Source: UMGS1649 sp045534225 (GTDB lineage: Bacteria > Bacillota > Clostridia > TANB77 > CAG-465). Taken from it: DNA of 64,000 nucleotides. The notes under the pieces were generated by a model. It was not told the origin of the DNA. It saw only the letters and a list, made by a program, of their open reading frames with translations, and ran no database searches. This document shows, piece by piece, positions 51,568 to 59,380 of the stretch. The translations under genes were made by a program, and so were the position numbers. The stretch's first letter is position 1. Every line of letters begins with the position of its first letter. The DNA lies in NCBI GenBank assembly GCA_045534225.1, contig JAZSJJ010000007.1, positions 62,001-126,000 of the forward strand. Reading direction: 5' to 3'.

Positions 51568-52215
51568 TTATCTTACTTTTTTAATTACTACTCTTCTTCT
51601 TGGCTCTTCGCCGTAGCTTTCTGTTTTTACATCTGTTCTATTTGCAAGTTCTGTATGTATTATCATTCTTTCATACGCAGACATTGGTTCTAATCTTACA
51701 TCTCTTCCAAATTTCACAGCGTTTCTAGCCATTTTTCTAGCTAATTCTTTAAGTCTTTCTTCTTTCTTAACTTTGTAATCATTTACTTCTACGAATACTT
51801 TAGCATATTCTTCCTCTTCTTTTTGAAGTATTGAGTTTATTGTAGATTGTATAGCTTCTATTGTTTTTCCTTTATATCCTATTAAGTGTGCTGAGCCTTC
51901 TGATGCTATTTTTACTAGTACTTTTCCATCTTCTGCTGTAACTTCAAATGTTGAAGAATCACCAGTAATTTCAAAGATTTTTGTAAGTATTTCGTTTGCT
52001 TTTTCTACTGTTTTTTGTAGTTGTTCATCGTCTACTTTCTTTTCTACTGTAAGTCTTACTTTAGCCATTTTACTTGAAAGTATTCCAAGCATTCCGTTTG
52101 ATGGTTCGTCTATTACTAAGATTTTAACATCTTCACGTGAAACTTTAAGTGTTTCTAAACCTTTTCTTATTGCTTCTTCTACTGTCTTTCCATATTCTTC
52201 TGTCATTCTTTTCAT
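51568..52215 (-). CDS. khpB: RNA-binding protein KhpB (Jag/EloR)
   Basis: RNA-binding protein linked to cell elongation and division, 215 residues. Domains in order: Jag N-terminal domain (1-50, EYGKTVEEAIRKGLETL), KH domain (about 78-150, with LIGYKGKTIEAIQ) and R3H domain (about 150-212, RKMARNAVKFGRDVRLEPMS, then ERMIIHTEL). ATG 52215 follows GGAGG, 1 base after yidC. In-operon position rnpA-yidD-yidC-jag is the standard one. Confidence 0.96.
   Translation of the reverse strand: MKRMTEEYGKTVEEAIRKGLETLKVSREDVKILVIDEPSNGMLGILSSKMAKVRLTVEKKVDDEQLQKTVEKANEILTKIFEITGDSSTFEVTAEDGKVLVKIASEGSAHLIGYKGKTIEAIQSTINSILQKEEEEYAKVFVEVNDYKVKKEERLKELARKMARNAVKFGRDVRLEPMSAYERMIIHTELANRTDVKTESYGEEPRRRVVIKKVR
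52129..52144. promoter_or_regulatory. parS-like site inside khpB
   Basis: TTCACGTGAAAC at 52132-52143; 12 of 16 positions agree with the parS consensus, including the CACGTG centre. Confidence 0.6.
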
Positions 52216-52216
52216 G

Positions 52217-53047
52217 TTATTTTCCTCCTATCATAATAGTGTCTTTCTTCAGCATTAAATTTATTATTAAATGCGTTATTATTTGAAGCACACTACCTAT
52301 TAACCAATATACTCCTAGTGCTAACGGCATTACATATGATATGTAACCAGATAAAATTGGCATCATTGTCATCATGCCTTTTTGTTGTTCCATTTGTTCT
52401 TGTGTCATAGCACTATTTCTCTTGTTTATTTCATTTTGGACTACTGCTAAAACAACTGATAATATTGGTATTATCAATATTATTGGACTAGTTCTTTTTG
52501 ATTCATCTTTAGCAAATACATCTGATGGTTTAGCGCCAAAATCCAAACCTATAAAATCCATATTTATTAGTTCTTTTTTATCTGCTATCTCTATTTCGTA
52601 CGCTTTAACTTCTTTTTCTGTAATACTTTCTTTGTCTAAGTATTCTACAGCATATTCCTGGCCATATTTCATCATTTGATCTTGTGGCACCTGCATTATG
52701 TATGTAAGTGGTTGTTTTACTATTGCAAATATTGCAAATATCAAAGGTATTTGAATTAGCATAGATAAGCAACCTCCAGCAGGATTTATTTTATGCTCAC
52801 TATACATCTTAGTAAGCTCTTCTGCCATCTTTTCGTTATTTCCTTTATATTTTTCCCTTATTTCTTTCTCTAAAGGCGCTACTTTTTTCATTTCTTTCAT
52901 CGCCTTTTCTTGTTTATAAGTGACTGGGAACATTAATAATTTTGTTAATACCGTAAATATTATTATAGACAAACCATAGTTTTCACCTACTATGTTATAT
53001 ATTAATCTTATTAGAGCCCCAAGTATTTCCGCTATAAAATTTATCAT
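52217..53047 (-). CDS. yidC: Membrane protein insertase YidC
   Basis: Sec-linked insertase of the Oxa1/YidC family, 276 residues, 5 membrane segments. Family pattern: NYGLSIIIFTVLTKLLMFPVTYKQ (region about 23-46), then a cytoplasmic coiled hairpin (MKEMKKVAPLEKEIREKYKG), then NPAGGCLSMLIQIPLIFAIF. The large Gram-negative periplasmic domain is absent, as is normal for Gram-positives; no lipobox cysteine is seen at the N-terminus, unlike Bacillus SpoIIIJ. The loop between segments 2 and 3 (about 125-180) is longer than usual and charged. Confidence 0.95.
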   Translation of the reverse strand: MINFIAEILGALIRLIYNIVGENYGLSIIIFTVLTKLLMFPVTYKQEKAMKEMKKVAPLEKEIREKYKGNNEKMAEELTKMYSEHKINPAGGCLSMLIQIPLIFAIFAIVKQPLTYIMQVPQDQMMKYGQEYAVEYLDKESITEKEVKAYEIEIADKKELINMDFIGLDFGAKPSDVFAKDESKRTSPIILIIPILSVVLAVVQNEINKRNSAMTQEQMEQQKGMMTMMPILSGYISYVMPLALGVYWLIGSVLQIITHLIINLMLKKDTIMIGGK

Positions 53048-53056
53048 CTTTTCTCC

Positions 53057-53299
53057 TTACTCTAAATGGTCTACTCCACCCTTACCAAAAGGATGGCATT
53101 TCAACATTCTTTTTAATCCTTTAAAACTACCTCTAATTATACCATATTTGTCAATAGCTTGTTTTGTATATTCTGAACATGTTGGATAAAATATACATTT
53201 CTTTCCAAAATGCTTTGAAATGTGTTTTTGATAAAAATTAATCATCAAAATCCCTAAACGTCTAGGAGCCATTTTAAGGCTTTTTATTATCTTAACCAT
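53057..53299 (-). CDS. yidD: Membrane protein insertion efficiency factor YidD
   Basis: Small protein (80 residues) that helps YidC-dependent insertion. The signature INFYQKHISKHFGKKCIFYPTCSEYTKQAI and its CHPF motif (KCHPFGKGGVD) with three conserved cysteines are present. The start overlaps rnpA by 8 bases. Standard place between rnpA and yidC. Confidence 0.95.
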   Translation of the reverse strand: MVKIIKSLKMAPRRLGILMINFYQKHISKHFGKKCIFYPTCSEYTKQAIDKYGIIRGSFKGLKRMLKCHPFGKGGVDHLE

Positions 53300-53642
53300 G
53301 TAACATGTCGTTTTTTATAAATAAATCTCTCATTTCGTCTTTTACAGCGTTAAAATCTAATTTATTTATTTCTATATCCTTTCTATATAAAATTATAATA
53401 TTATATTGTTTCAAAAGATCTTTTTCTAGTAAGTGGTATGCTTCTCTTGCCCACCTTTTTAATTTGTTTCTTGTTACACTATTACCATGTTTCTTGCTTA
53501 CGCATATTCCGAGTCTATTTTCACATGTAATATCATTATTTTTCTTTATATAAATAGCTAATCTTTTTCCTGAAACGTAACTTCCTTGTCTTAAAACTCT
53601 CTTAAAGTTAACACTTCCTTTTAAAGATTTTGTATATCTCAT
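53292..53642 (-). CDS. rnpA: Ribonuclease P protein component
   Basis: Basic protein subunit of RNase P, 116 residues. The RNR-type signature appears as NRLGICVSKKHGNSVTRNKLKRWAREAY (region about 53-80), preceded by the FKRVLRQGSYVSGK strand-helix. ATG 53642 follows AGGTGAG; the frame could begin at GTG 53651, which is part of that ribosome site. The RNA partner (rnpB) was not found in this window. Confidence 0.96.
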   Translation of the reverse strand: MRYTKSLKGSVNFKRVLRQGSYVSGKRLAIYIKKNNDITCENRLGICVSKKHGNSVTRNKLKRWAREAYHLLEKDLLKQYNIIILYRKDIEINKLDFNAVKDEMRDLFIKNDMLHG

Positions 53643-53682
53643 TTTTCTCACCTATTAATATTTTAATTCATTTGGATAAAAA

Positions 53683-53704
53683 AATAAAGGCTCTCGCCTT
53701 TATT
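53683..53704 (-). terminator. Terminator between rpmH and rnpA
   Basis: Minus strand: AATAAAGGC, short loop, GCCTTTATT followed by TTTTTAT. It allows higher expression of rpmH than of the downstream genes. Confidence 0.75.
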
Positions 53705-53726
53705 AAAAATATCCTATTTAATTTAA

Positions 53727-53861
53727 TTAAGCTGTAAGTTTAGCTCTTCCTTTAGCTCTTCTAGCTTTTAATACTTTTCTTCCATTAGCAGTTTTCATTC
53801 TTTTTCTGAAACCGTGCTCTTTCTTTTCTTGTCTATTTTTAGGTTGAAATGTCATTTTCAT
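53727..53861 (-). CDS. rpmH: 50S ribosomal protein L34
   Basis: Ribosomal protein of 44 residues: MKMTFQPKNRQEKKEHGFRK at the N-terminus, then RMKTANGRKVLKARRAKGRA, the invariant L34 pattern. ATG 53861 follows AGGAGGTG. It is the first gene of the minus-strand run leading away from the origin. Confidence 0.98.
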   Translation of the reverse strand: MKMTFQPKNRQEKKEHGFRKRMKTANGRKVLKARRAKGRAKLTA

Positions 53862-54007
53862 AATGTAGTACACCTCCTGTTAATTAGTCTACAAATTTCT
53901 GGTAAGATTATAACATTAAGTTATGTAAATGTCAACGTTTTTAACAATATTTTTTGAAAGTAAAGAAAAATGAGCAGAAATATTGTATTTCCGCTCATTT
54001 ATTAGCA

Positions 54008-54484
54008 TTAAAAGATATACTCATATGTTTCTCTTATAAGCAGCTCTAAATCCAGCACATTAGATTTCATAACAGGCTGCTTATACTCTATCGCCTTGTA
54101 ATTTACATTTTCGTTTTCACTTACTCTAGGATATACCTTAGCTGTTCCTTTTATAAGTTCAAGTACTTGTCTCTCTCCTTTTCTGTCTATCGTATGTGTC
54201 TCTGGCATAATGCAAAAAGAAATGTTTCCTGTGATAGAAAAAGTAATAAACTCCCCTTCTCCTTGCCTATAATTAAGTTCTAGCGTAAACTCTTTAGCTC
54301 CATAGCACAGTTCCCAAAACGTTATTTTGTACTTTCCTTTACTTGTATGAACAGCATAATCTCCTAATCTGAAATCTACACATTCAAAAAGATGTACTTC
54401 TCCAAGACCTATGTTTGGCATAAATTCTTCAAGAAATTTTCGTATACTCCGATGTGCAAACCTTCTCCTTATTTTTCTAAACAT
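54008..54484 (-). CDS. Hypothetical protein between rpmH and the origin
   Basis: Not recognised. The product is 158 residues with a basic N-terminus (FRKIRRRFAHRSIRKF), then a beta-rich core with many aromatic residues (VDFRLGDYAVHTSKGKYKITFW, FITFSITGNISFCI) and a helical C-terminus. No membrane segment. ATG 54484 follows GGGGG. The rpmH-dnaA gap normally has no gene, so this is an insertion specific to the lineage. Codon use looks native. Confidence 0.6.
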   Translation of the reverse strand: MFRKIRRRFAHRSIRKFLEEFMPNIGLGEVHLFECVDFRLGDYAVHTSKGKYKITFWELCYGAKEFTLELNYRQGEGEFITFSITGNISFCIMPETHTIDRKGERQVLELIKGTAKVYPRVSENENVNYKAIEYKQPVMKSNVLDLELLIRETYEYIF

Positions 54485-54567
54485 TTTAATACCCCCAATT
54501 GTAAGTAATTTAATTTATTTTTGTATGTGAAATTATACTATTGCATATTAAAATTGTCAACTTAGAC

Positions 54568-54880
54568 TGTGGATAAGTCTATTTTTTCACGCTTCTAAAA
54601 AAGTTATCCACAGAGTTATCCACAACTTTTCCACAAAAGTTATCCACAACATCTTTTTAAGATTACATATTCATTTTACATAACATTTTTATTTAGTTTT
54701 TTAAATATCTTTTTTGCCCGAAAGTATTGTATTTTTCCACATTTTCTGATATATTAATGCAAACGGTTATACCATGTTTTTATACGATTTTTTTATCACA
54801 TTCATTATGTAAAATAATAGTGTAAATTGTCTATCAAAACATGAGAAGTTATTCACACCTGTGGATAACTCTGTGGATAA
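54568..54880. promoter_or_regulatory. oriC: Upstream DnaA-box cluster (part of oriC)
   Basis: DnaA boxes (TTATCCACA): plus strand at 54604-54612, 54616-54624 and 54640-54648; minus strand at 54568-54576, 54860-54868 and 54872-54880; one-mismatch box TTATTCACA at 54849-54857. They flank the dnaA promoter region and probably also autoregulate dnaA. The 420-base gap between 54485 and 54905 is otherwise A+T-rich. Confidence 0.9.
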
Positions 54881-54905
54881 CTTTTCGAAAAAGAGGTGAG
54901 TATTT

Positions 54906-56321
54906 TTGAGCGAAGATTTTATAAAGATTTGGGAACAAGCATTAGAAGCTATTAAAGAAGAAATTTCTCCAATTGGCTTTAAAACATATGTTGAGGTAAT
55001 GATACCAAGGCTTTCAGATGAAAACACAGTATGTTTTTTAGCACCTTCAAATTACCATATTGAAGTTATAAATAAAAAATATCTAGATCTTATAGCTAAT
55101 ACTTTGATGATATTAACTAATAAAAATTATATTATTACTTTTGAATCTAAAGAAATGGGAGTAAGTGAAGTTGTAGATATTGAGCTAGGTAGAGGAGAAA
55201 TAGAAATTAAAAATACAGAAGATGAAGCTACTAAAAAAGTAGAGAATATAACCGTACCTATGGCAAATCAAAATCCTGCAAACACTATGGATTCTGGATT
55301 AAATCCGAAATATACATTTGAAAACTATATTGTAGGTTCAAATAACAGATTTGCTTATGCTGCTGCGAAAAACGTTGCAGAAAATCCCGGAGAAGTATAT
55401 AACCCATTATTCATATATGGGGGAGTAGGACTTGGGAAAACTCACTTGATGCAAGGAATAGGACACTCTATACTTGAACAACATCCTAATCTAAACATCA
55501 GATATACAACTGGCGAAGGATTTACTAATGAACTCGTAGCATCTATCATGAGTGAAAAGATAGAAAATGCATCTTTTAGAAATAAATACAGGAATATTGA
55601 TGTATTACTTATAGACGATATCCAGTTCTTAGTAGGAAAAGCAAAGTGCCAAGAAGAATTTTTCCACACTTTCAACACTTTATTTGAAAGTGGAAAACAA
55701 ATAATACTAACAAGTGAAAAACCACCAAAAGACCTTAATATGTTAGAAGAGAGGTTAAAGACTCGTTTCGATATGGGACTTGCAGTAGATATACAAGCAC
55801 CGGATTATGAAACAAGACTTGCTATACTAAAGAAAAAAAGAGATAAAGAAAGATATATGATTGATGATTCGGTTTTAGTTAAGATAGCAACTCAAGTTAC
55901 TTCTAATATTAGAGAACTAGAGGGGGTTTTCAATAAACTTAAAGCATACACAACATTTACTAATAATGAATTAACAGATGAAATCATAGATAGTACTATT
56001 GAATCAGTGTTAGTAAAGGGATCAAATGTTATTACTAGTAAGCTAATAATGCAAGTTGTAAGTAAGTTCTTTAATATAAAAGTAGGGGATTTGTTAAGTT
56101 CAAATCGTTCTAAAAACGTTGCATATCCTAGACAAATAGCAATGTATTTATGTAGAACGCTTATAAACATGACTTTTCCACAAATAGGGAAGGATTTCGG
56201 TGGAAAAGACCATACAACAGTAATACATGCATGTGACAAACTTACAAAAGAATATATGTCAGATCCGAGTACAAAAGAATTGATAGACGATATCAAAAAA
56301 TCGCTATCTACCAAGGGTTAG
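54906..56321 (+). CDS. dnaA: Chromosomal replication initiator protein DnaA
   Basis: AAA+ initiator that binds DnaA boxes and opens oriC, 471 residues. Domain I at 1-85, a variable linker at 86-125, the ATPase domain with FIYGGVGLGKTHLMQGIGHS (Walker A, about 168) and VLLIDDIQFLVGK (Walker B), the sensor region TSEKPPKDLNMLEERLKTRF (arginine finger area), and the DNA-binding domain with GKDFGGKDHTTVIHAC (about 430). Translation starts at TTG 54906 after GAGGTGAG. Boxes lie on both sides of the gene. Confidence 0.98.
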   Translation: MSEDFIKIWEQALEAIKEEISPIGFKTYVEVMIPRLSDENTVCFLAPSNYHIEVINKKYLDLIANTLMILTNKNYIITFESKEMGVSEVVDIELGRGEIEIKNTEDEATKKVENITVPMANQNPANTMDSGLNPKYTFENYIVGSNNRFAYAAAKNVAENPGEVYNPLFIYGGVGLGKTHLMQGIGHSILEQHPNLNIRYTTGEGFTNELVASIMSEKIENASFRNKYRNIDVLLIDDIQFLVGKAKCQEEFFHTFNTLFESGKQIILTSEKPPKDLNMLEERLKTRFDMGLAVDIQAPDYETRLAILKKKRDKERYMIDDSVLVKIATQVTSNIRELEGVFNKLKAYTTFTNNELTDEIIDSTIESVLVKGSNVITSKLIMQVVSKFFNIKVGDLLSSNRSKNVAYPRQIAMYLCRTLINMTFPQIGKDFGGKDHTTVIHACDKLTKEYMSDPSTKELIDDIKKSLSTKG

Positions 56322-56378
56322 AAGGTATTGTTTCAAATTTGTTACAAAATAATTTCTTAATTATTACAACAAATTGAG

Positions 56379-56621
56379 TTATCCACACAAACCTGTGAAT
56401 AACCTGTGGACAAACTGTTGATAACTTTATATTTTACAAATTATCCACAAAAAACATGTGTTCTGTGGATAAAAAGAACAAGTTATCCACAAAGTTATCC
56501 ACACTTGAAACACCTTATTTTTAGGCGTTTGTTGGACTTATCCCCGTTATCCACAACACCTACTACTACTACTACTAAATATATATAGATTATATATATA
56601 TTATGTATATAAGGGGATAAA
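56379..56621. promoter_or_regulatory. oriC: Downstream oriC: DnaA boxes and unwinding region
   Basis: Perfect boxes at 56379-56387, 56441-56449, 56483-56491, 56495-56503 and 56547-56555 on the plus strand and 56464-56472 on the minus strand; near-matches at 56394-56402, 56405-56413, 56416-56424 and 56538-56546. An A+T-only run follows (56578-56600 and beyond). Placed between dnaA and dnaN, as in Bacillus, it makes a bipartite origin. Confidence 0.92.
56547..56577 (+). promoter_or_regulatory. DnaA-trio unwinding element
   Basis: DnaA box TTATCCACA (56547-56555), then ACACC, then five consecutive TAC/ACT trinucleotides (56561-56576) leading into the A+T-rich duplex. This matches the DnaA-trio element known from Bacillus, on which DnaA forms a filament on one strand. 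Confidence 0.85.
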
Positions 56622-56653
56622 AATCAAAAAAATAAAAAACGGAGGTAGAAGAA

Positions 56654-57760
56654 ATGAATTTTAAATGTAAAAAGGATGATCTAATAGTTGCATTAAATAA
56701 TGTTAGTAGAACAGTATCAACAAGAACTACTATGCCAATATTAGAAGGAGTTCTTATTGAAACGTATGATAATAATATAAAGTTAACTACAAATGATTTA
56801 GAAATAGGTAGTGAATATATAATACCAGCTGTGATTGAAAGTTCAGGAAATACAGTTGTAGATTTAAAGACTTTTAATGAAATAATAAGAAAGATAGAAT
56901 CAGAAGAAATTAGTTTTGAGATTAACAACGGTATATTTATTATTAAATCAACTAGCGGTGTATTTAAGTTATTAACACAAAACCCAGATGATTTTACAAG
57001 ATTACCTGTATTTAATGCTAATAAAGAAATAACAATATCTGAAAAAATGTTTAAGGATATGGTTAAGAAAACAGTTTTTGCTACAAGTTCAGATCCGAAT
57101 AGACCTGTATACACAGGTGCACTTGTGGAAGTTGTGGATAATGATATCAGTGTAGTAGCAATTGACGGATTTAGAATGGCTGTAAGAAAAGAATATTTAG
57201 AAAGACCAAGTGAATTCAAAGCAATTATTCCTTCTAAATCATTAACAGAAATAATAAAAACTTTATCTGATGATGATGATGCAATGATAAAGATTGGTGT
57301 TAATAAAAATCAAGCATTATTTAGAATGGGGCCATGTACTGTTATAAGCAGAATAATCGAAGGAGACTTCTTAAATTATAACAAGACATTACCTACAAAT
57401 ATAGAAACAAAAGTTAGAATAGGAAAGAAAGCGTTACTTGAAGCTTTAGAAAGAGTATCCATTTTCTCTAAAGATGTTAAGGAACAAAAACCACCTGTGA
57501 AAATTAAGATGAGTTTAGATTTCTTTGAAATATCTTGTGAAGGTCAAGCTGGTGATGCTAAAGAACTTGTAAATGCAGCTGTTTCAGGTAAAGATCTAGA
57601 AATTGGATTTAATCCTAGATATTTAATAGAAGCATTAAAAGTAATAGATGATGATGAAATAGAGTTAGAATTCTCATCACCAGTATTACCAGTTGTAATA
57701 AGACCTCTTGCAGGAACAGGTTATGTATATATGGTATTACCTTTGAAATTAAAAAATTAG
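56654..57760 (+). CDS. dnaN: DNA polymerase III sliding clamp (beta subunit)
   Basis: Ring clamp that tethers the replicative polymerase, 368 residues, three repeats of the clamp fold. Typical segments: TRTTMPILEGVLIETYDNNIKLTTNDLEIG (region about 21-50), VFATSSDPNRPVYTGALVE and, at the C-terminus, PLAGTGYVYMVLPLKL (the consensus end near M-P-[MV]-[RK]-[LV]). ATG 56654 follows GGAGG. It directly follows the origin. Confidence 0.98.
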   Translation: MNFKCKKDDLIVALNNVSRTVSTRTTMPILEGVLIETYDNNIKLTTNDLEIGSEYIIPAVIESSGNTVVDLKTFNEIIRKIESEEISFEINNGIFIIKSTSGVFKLLTQNPDDFTRLPVFNANKEITISEKMFKDMVKKTVFATSSDPNRPVYTGALVEVVDNDISVVAIDGFRMAVRKEYLERPSEFKAIIPSKSLTEIIKTLSDDDDAMIKIGVNKNQALFRMGPCTVISRIIEGDFLNYNKTLPTNIETKVRIGKKALLEALERVSIFSKDVKEQKPPVKIKMSLDFFEISCEGQAGDAKELVNAAVSGKDLEIGFNPRYLIEALKVIDDDEIELEFSSPVLPVVIRPLAGTGYVYMVLPLKLKN

Positions 57761-57775
57761 TTTAAGGAGTAAATA

Positions 57776-58873
57776 ATGTATTTACAAAAATTAAAACTAA
57801 CTAATTTTAGAAATTATGAAAGTCTTGAATTAGAGTTTGATAGTAATGTAAATGTTTTTGTAGGAAATAACGCCGAAGGAAAAACTAATATTTTAGAGTC
57901 TATATATATAAGTGCTATTACTAAGTCATATAGAACAGGTAAAGACATAGAATGTATATCTTTTAACAGTGAGTTTTTTAGAAATGAACACATATATATA
58001 GATGAAAGTAGTAAGGATAAGAAAATAGAAGTTGAAGTGTTTTTAGATACTAATAACAAGAAACAAATAAAGGAGGATAATCTTAAAGTAAATAGATATT
58101 CAGATTTTATAGGAAAGATACCAATAGTTGTATTTTCTCCAGATAATATGAACATAGTTAAAGGTTCTCCTAATAATAGAAGAAAGTTTTTAGATATATT
58201 AATAAGTCAAATTTCTAAAAAGTACGTTATTTCTCTTCAAGAATATAACAAGTTGATAAAATTAAAGAATGATGTTCTTAAATTAGACAAAGAAAAAATA
58301 GATTTCACATATTTGGATATAATTGATGAACAAATAGCTGAAAAAATAGAATACATATCCACAAAAAGGAATGAATATGTGGATAAAGTGGAAAAAGAGG
58401 CCGCAAAAATTCAAAAAGAATTATCCAAAGGGGATGAAGAGCTAAAATTAAAATACATTTCTGAATTTGATGAAAAGAATAAAGAAGAGATACTGAACAT
58501 TTTATTAAAATCTCGTGAGAATGATATTTTTAGAAAAACTTCAAATAAAACAATAGCACATGATGACTTTTTAGTTCTTGTAAACGATAAAGAAGTAAAT
58601 AAGTATGGTTCACAAGGGCAAAATAGAACATCGTTGTTATCACTAAAGTTAGCAGAGTTTGAAATACTAAAAGAAATAAAAGAAACAATTCCATTAATAT
58701 TATTGGATGATGTTTTTTCGGAATTAGATAAAGGAAGAATTAATTATCTAATAGAATATTTGAAAGATTATCAAGTATTTATAACTACAACAGAAGTAGA
58801 TAGTATAGAAAAAATAGAAGATAAGACAATTTTCAAAGTTAAAAATGGAACAGTTGAAAAAATAAAAATTTAA
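57776..58873 (+). CDS. recF: DNA replication and repair protein RecF
   Basis: SMC-like ATPase that helps load RecA on gapped DNA, 365 residues. The N-terminus has LKLTNFRNYESLELEF then Walker A GNNAEGKTNILES (about 30). Signature GSQGQNRTSLLSLKLAE (about 280) and Walker B PLILLDDVFSELD are present. It follows dnaN by 15 bases; the small S4-domain gene (yaaA) usually found between dnaN and recF in Firmicutes is missing. ATG 57776 follows AAGGAG. Confidence 0.97.
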   Translation: MYLQKLKLTNFRNYESLELEFDSNVNVFVGNNAEGKTNILESIYISAITKSYRTGKDIECISFNSEFFRNEHIYIDESSKDKKIEVEVFLDTNNKKQIKEDNLKVNRYSDFIGKIPIVVFSPDNMNIVKGSPNNRRKFLDILISQISKKYVISLQEYNKLIKLKNDVLKLDKEKIDFTYLDIIDEQIAEKIEYISTKRNEYVDKVEKEAAKIQKELSKGDEELKLKYISEFDEKNKEEILNILLKSRENDIFRKTSNKTIAHDDFLVLVNDKEVNKYGSQGQNRTSLLSLKLAEFEILKEIKETIPLILLDDVFSELDKGRINYLIEYLKDYQVFITTTEVDSIEKIEDKTIFKVKNGTVEKIKI

Positions 58874-58880
58874 TGATAGA

Positions 58881-59150
58881 ATGTCCTCGGTGATTCATTT
58901 GGAAAACAAAAAAGAGAAGAAAATAAGTAAAAAACTTATTTTAATTCTGGTAATAGTAGTAATAATTATTCTTTTAATAATAATTATTACAAATATAATT
59001 TTTAGTTTAAATAAAGATGAATATAAGATTAGAAGTTATGCATGTTGTGGAGAATTACCACCAGGAATGACAGTATATGCACCTTGTGGATGTTCTGATG
59101 AAAACTTAACAATATGGCAAAAAACGATACTTGTTTTAAGAGGAAAATAA
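58881..59150 (+). CDS. Small cysteine-containing membrane protein 1
   Basis: Not recognised. The product is 83-89 residues: a lysine-rich N-terminus, one strongly hydrophobic segment (about 20-42 of the long form), and a short outer part with YACCGELPP and APCGCSDEN (four Cys in two pairs), then a helix WQKTILVLRGK. The start is uncertain: ATG 58881 has no ribosome site, whereas TTG 58899 has GGTGAT 4 bases upstream. It sits between recF and gyrB, where most Firmicutes have remB (yaaB) or nothing. The next gene is a shorter relative with the same layout. Confidence 0.65.
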   Translation: MSSVIHLENKKEKKISKKLILILVIVVIIILLIIIITNIIFSLNKDEYKIRSYACCGELPPGMTVYAPCGCSDENLTIWQKTILVLRGK

Positions 59151-59155
59151 TAACT

Positions 59156-59362
59156 ATGAAAAAATGGTTAAAAGTATTTTTAATAATATTAGTAATAATA
59201 ATATCGTTATTGGTATTATTTAATATAACATATAAAATTGTAATAGGAACAGATTGTTGTTCTTGTTGCGATAATTCACAAGAAGTATGTATATCCGCAT
59301 GTTGCAGATGTACATTTGCAGAAAAAATAGAGAAGCTTATACAAGCTTTTACAAAAAATTAA
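59156..59362 (+). CDS. Small cysteine-rich membrane protein 2
   Basis: Not recognised. The product is 68 residues with a hydrophobic segment at about 5-27 and then TDCCSCCDNSQEVC and SACCRCTF: eight cysteines in about 25 residues, followed by a helix (AEKIEKLIQAF). The arrangement membrane span, Cys cluster, terminal helix repeats that of the preceding gene, so the two are probably an old duplication. Such a cluster could bind metal or form disulfides outside the membrane. ATG 59156 follows GAGG inside the end of the first gene. Confidence 0.65.
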   Translation: MKKWLKVFLIILVIIISLLVLFNITYKIVIGTDCCSCCDNSQEVCISACCRCTFAEKIEKLIQAFTKN

Positions 59363-59380
59363 AAGATAAGGGGTAGAAAA

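Noticed and set aside
56559..56577. TAC trinucleotide run as a simple microsatellite
   Set aside because: Its position directly after a DnaA box and before an A+T-only stretch fits a DnaA-trio better.
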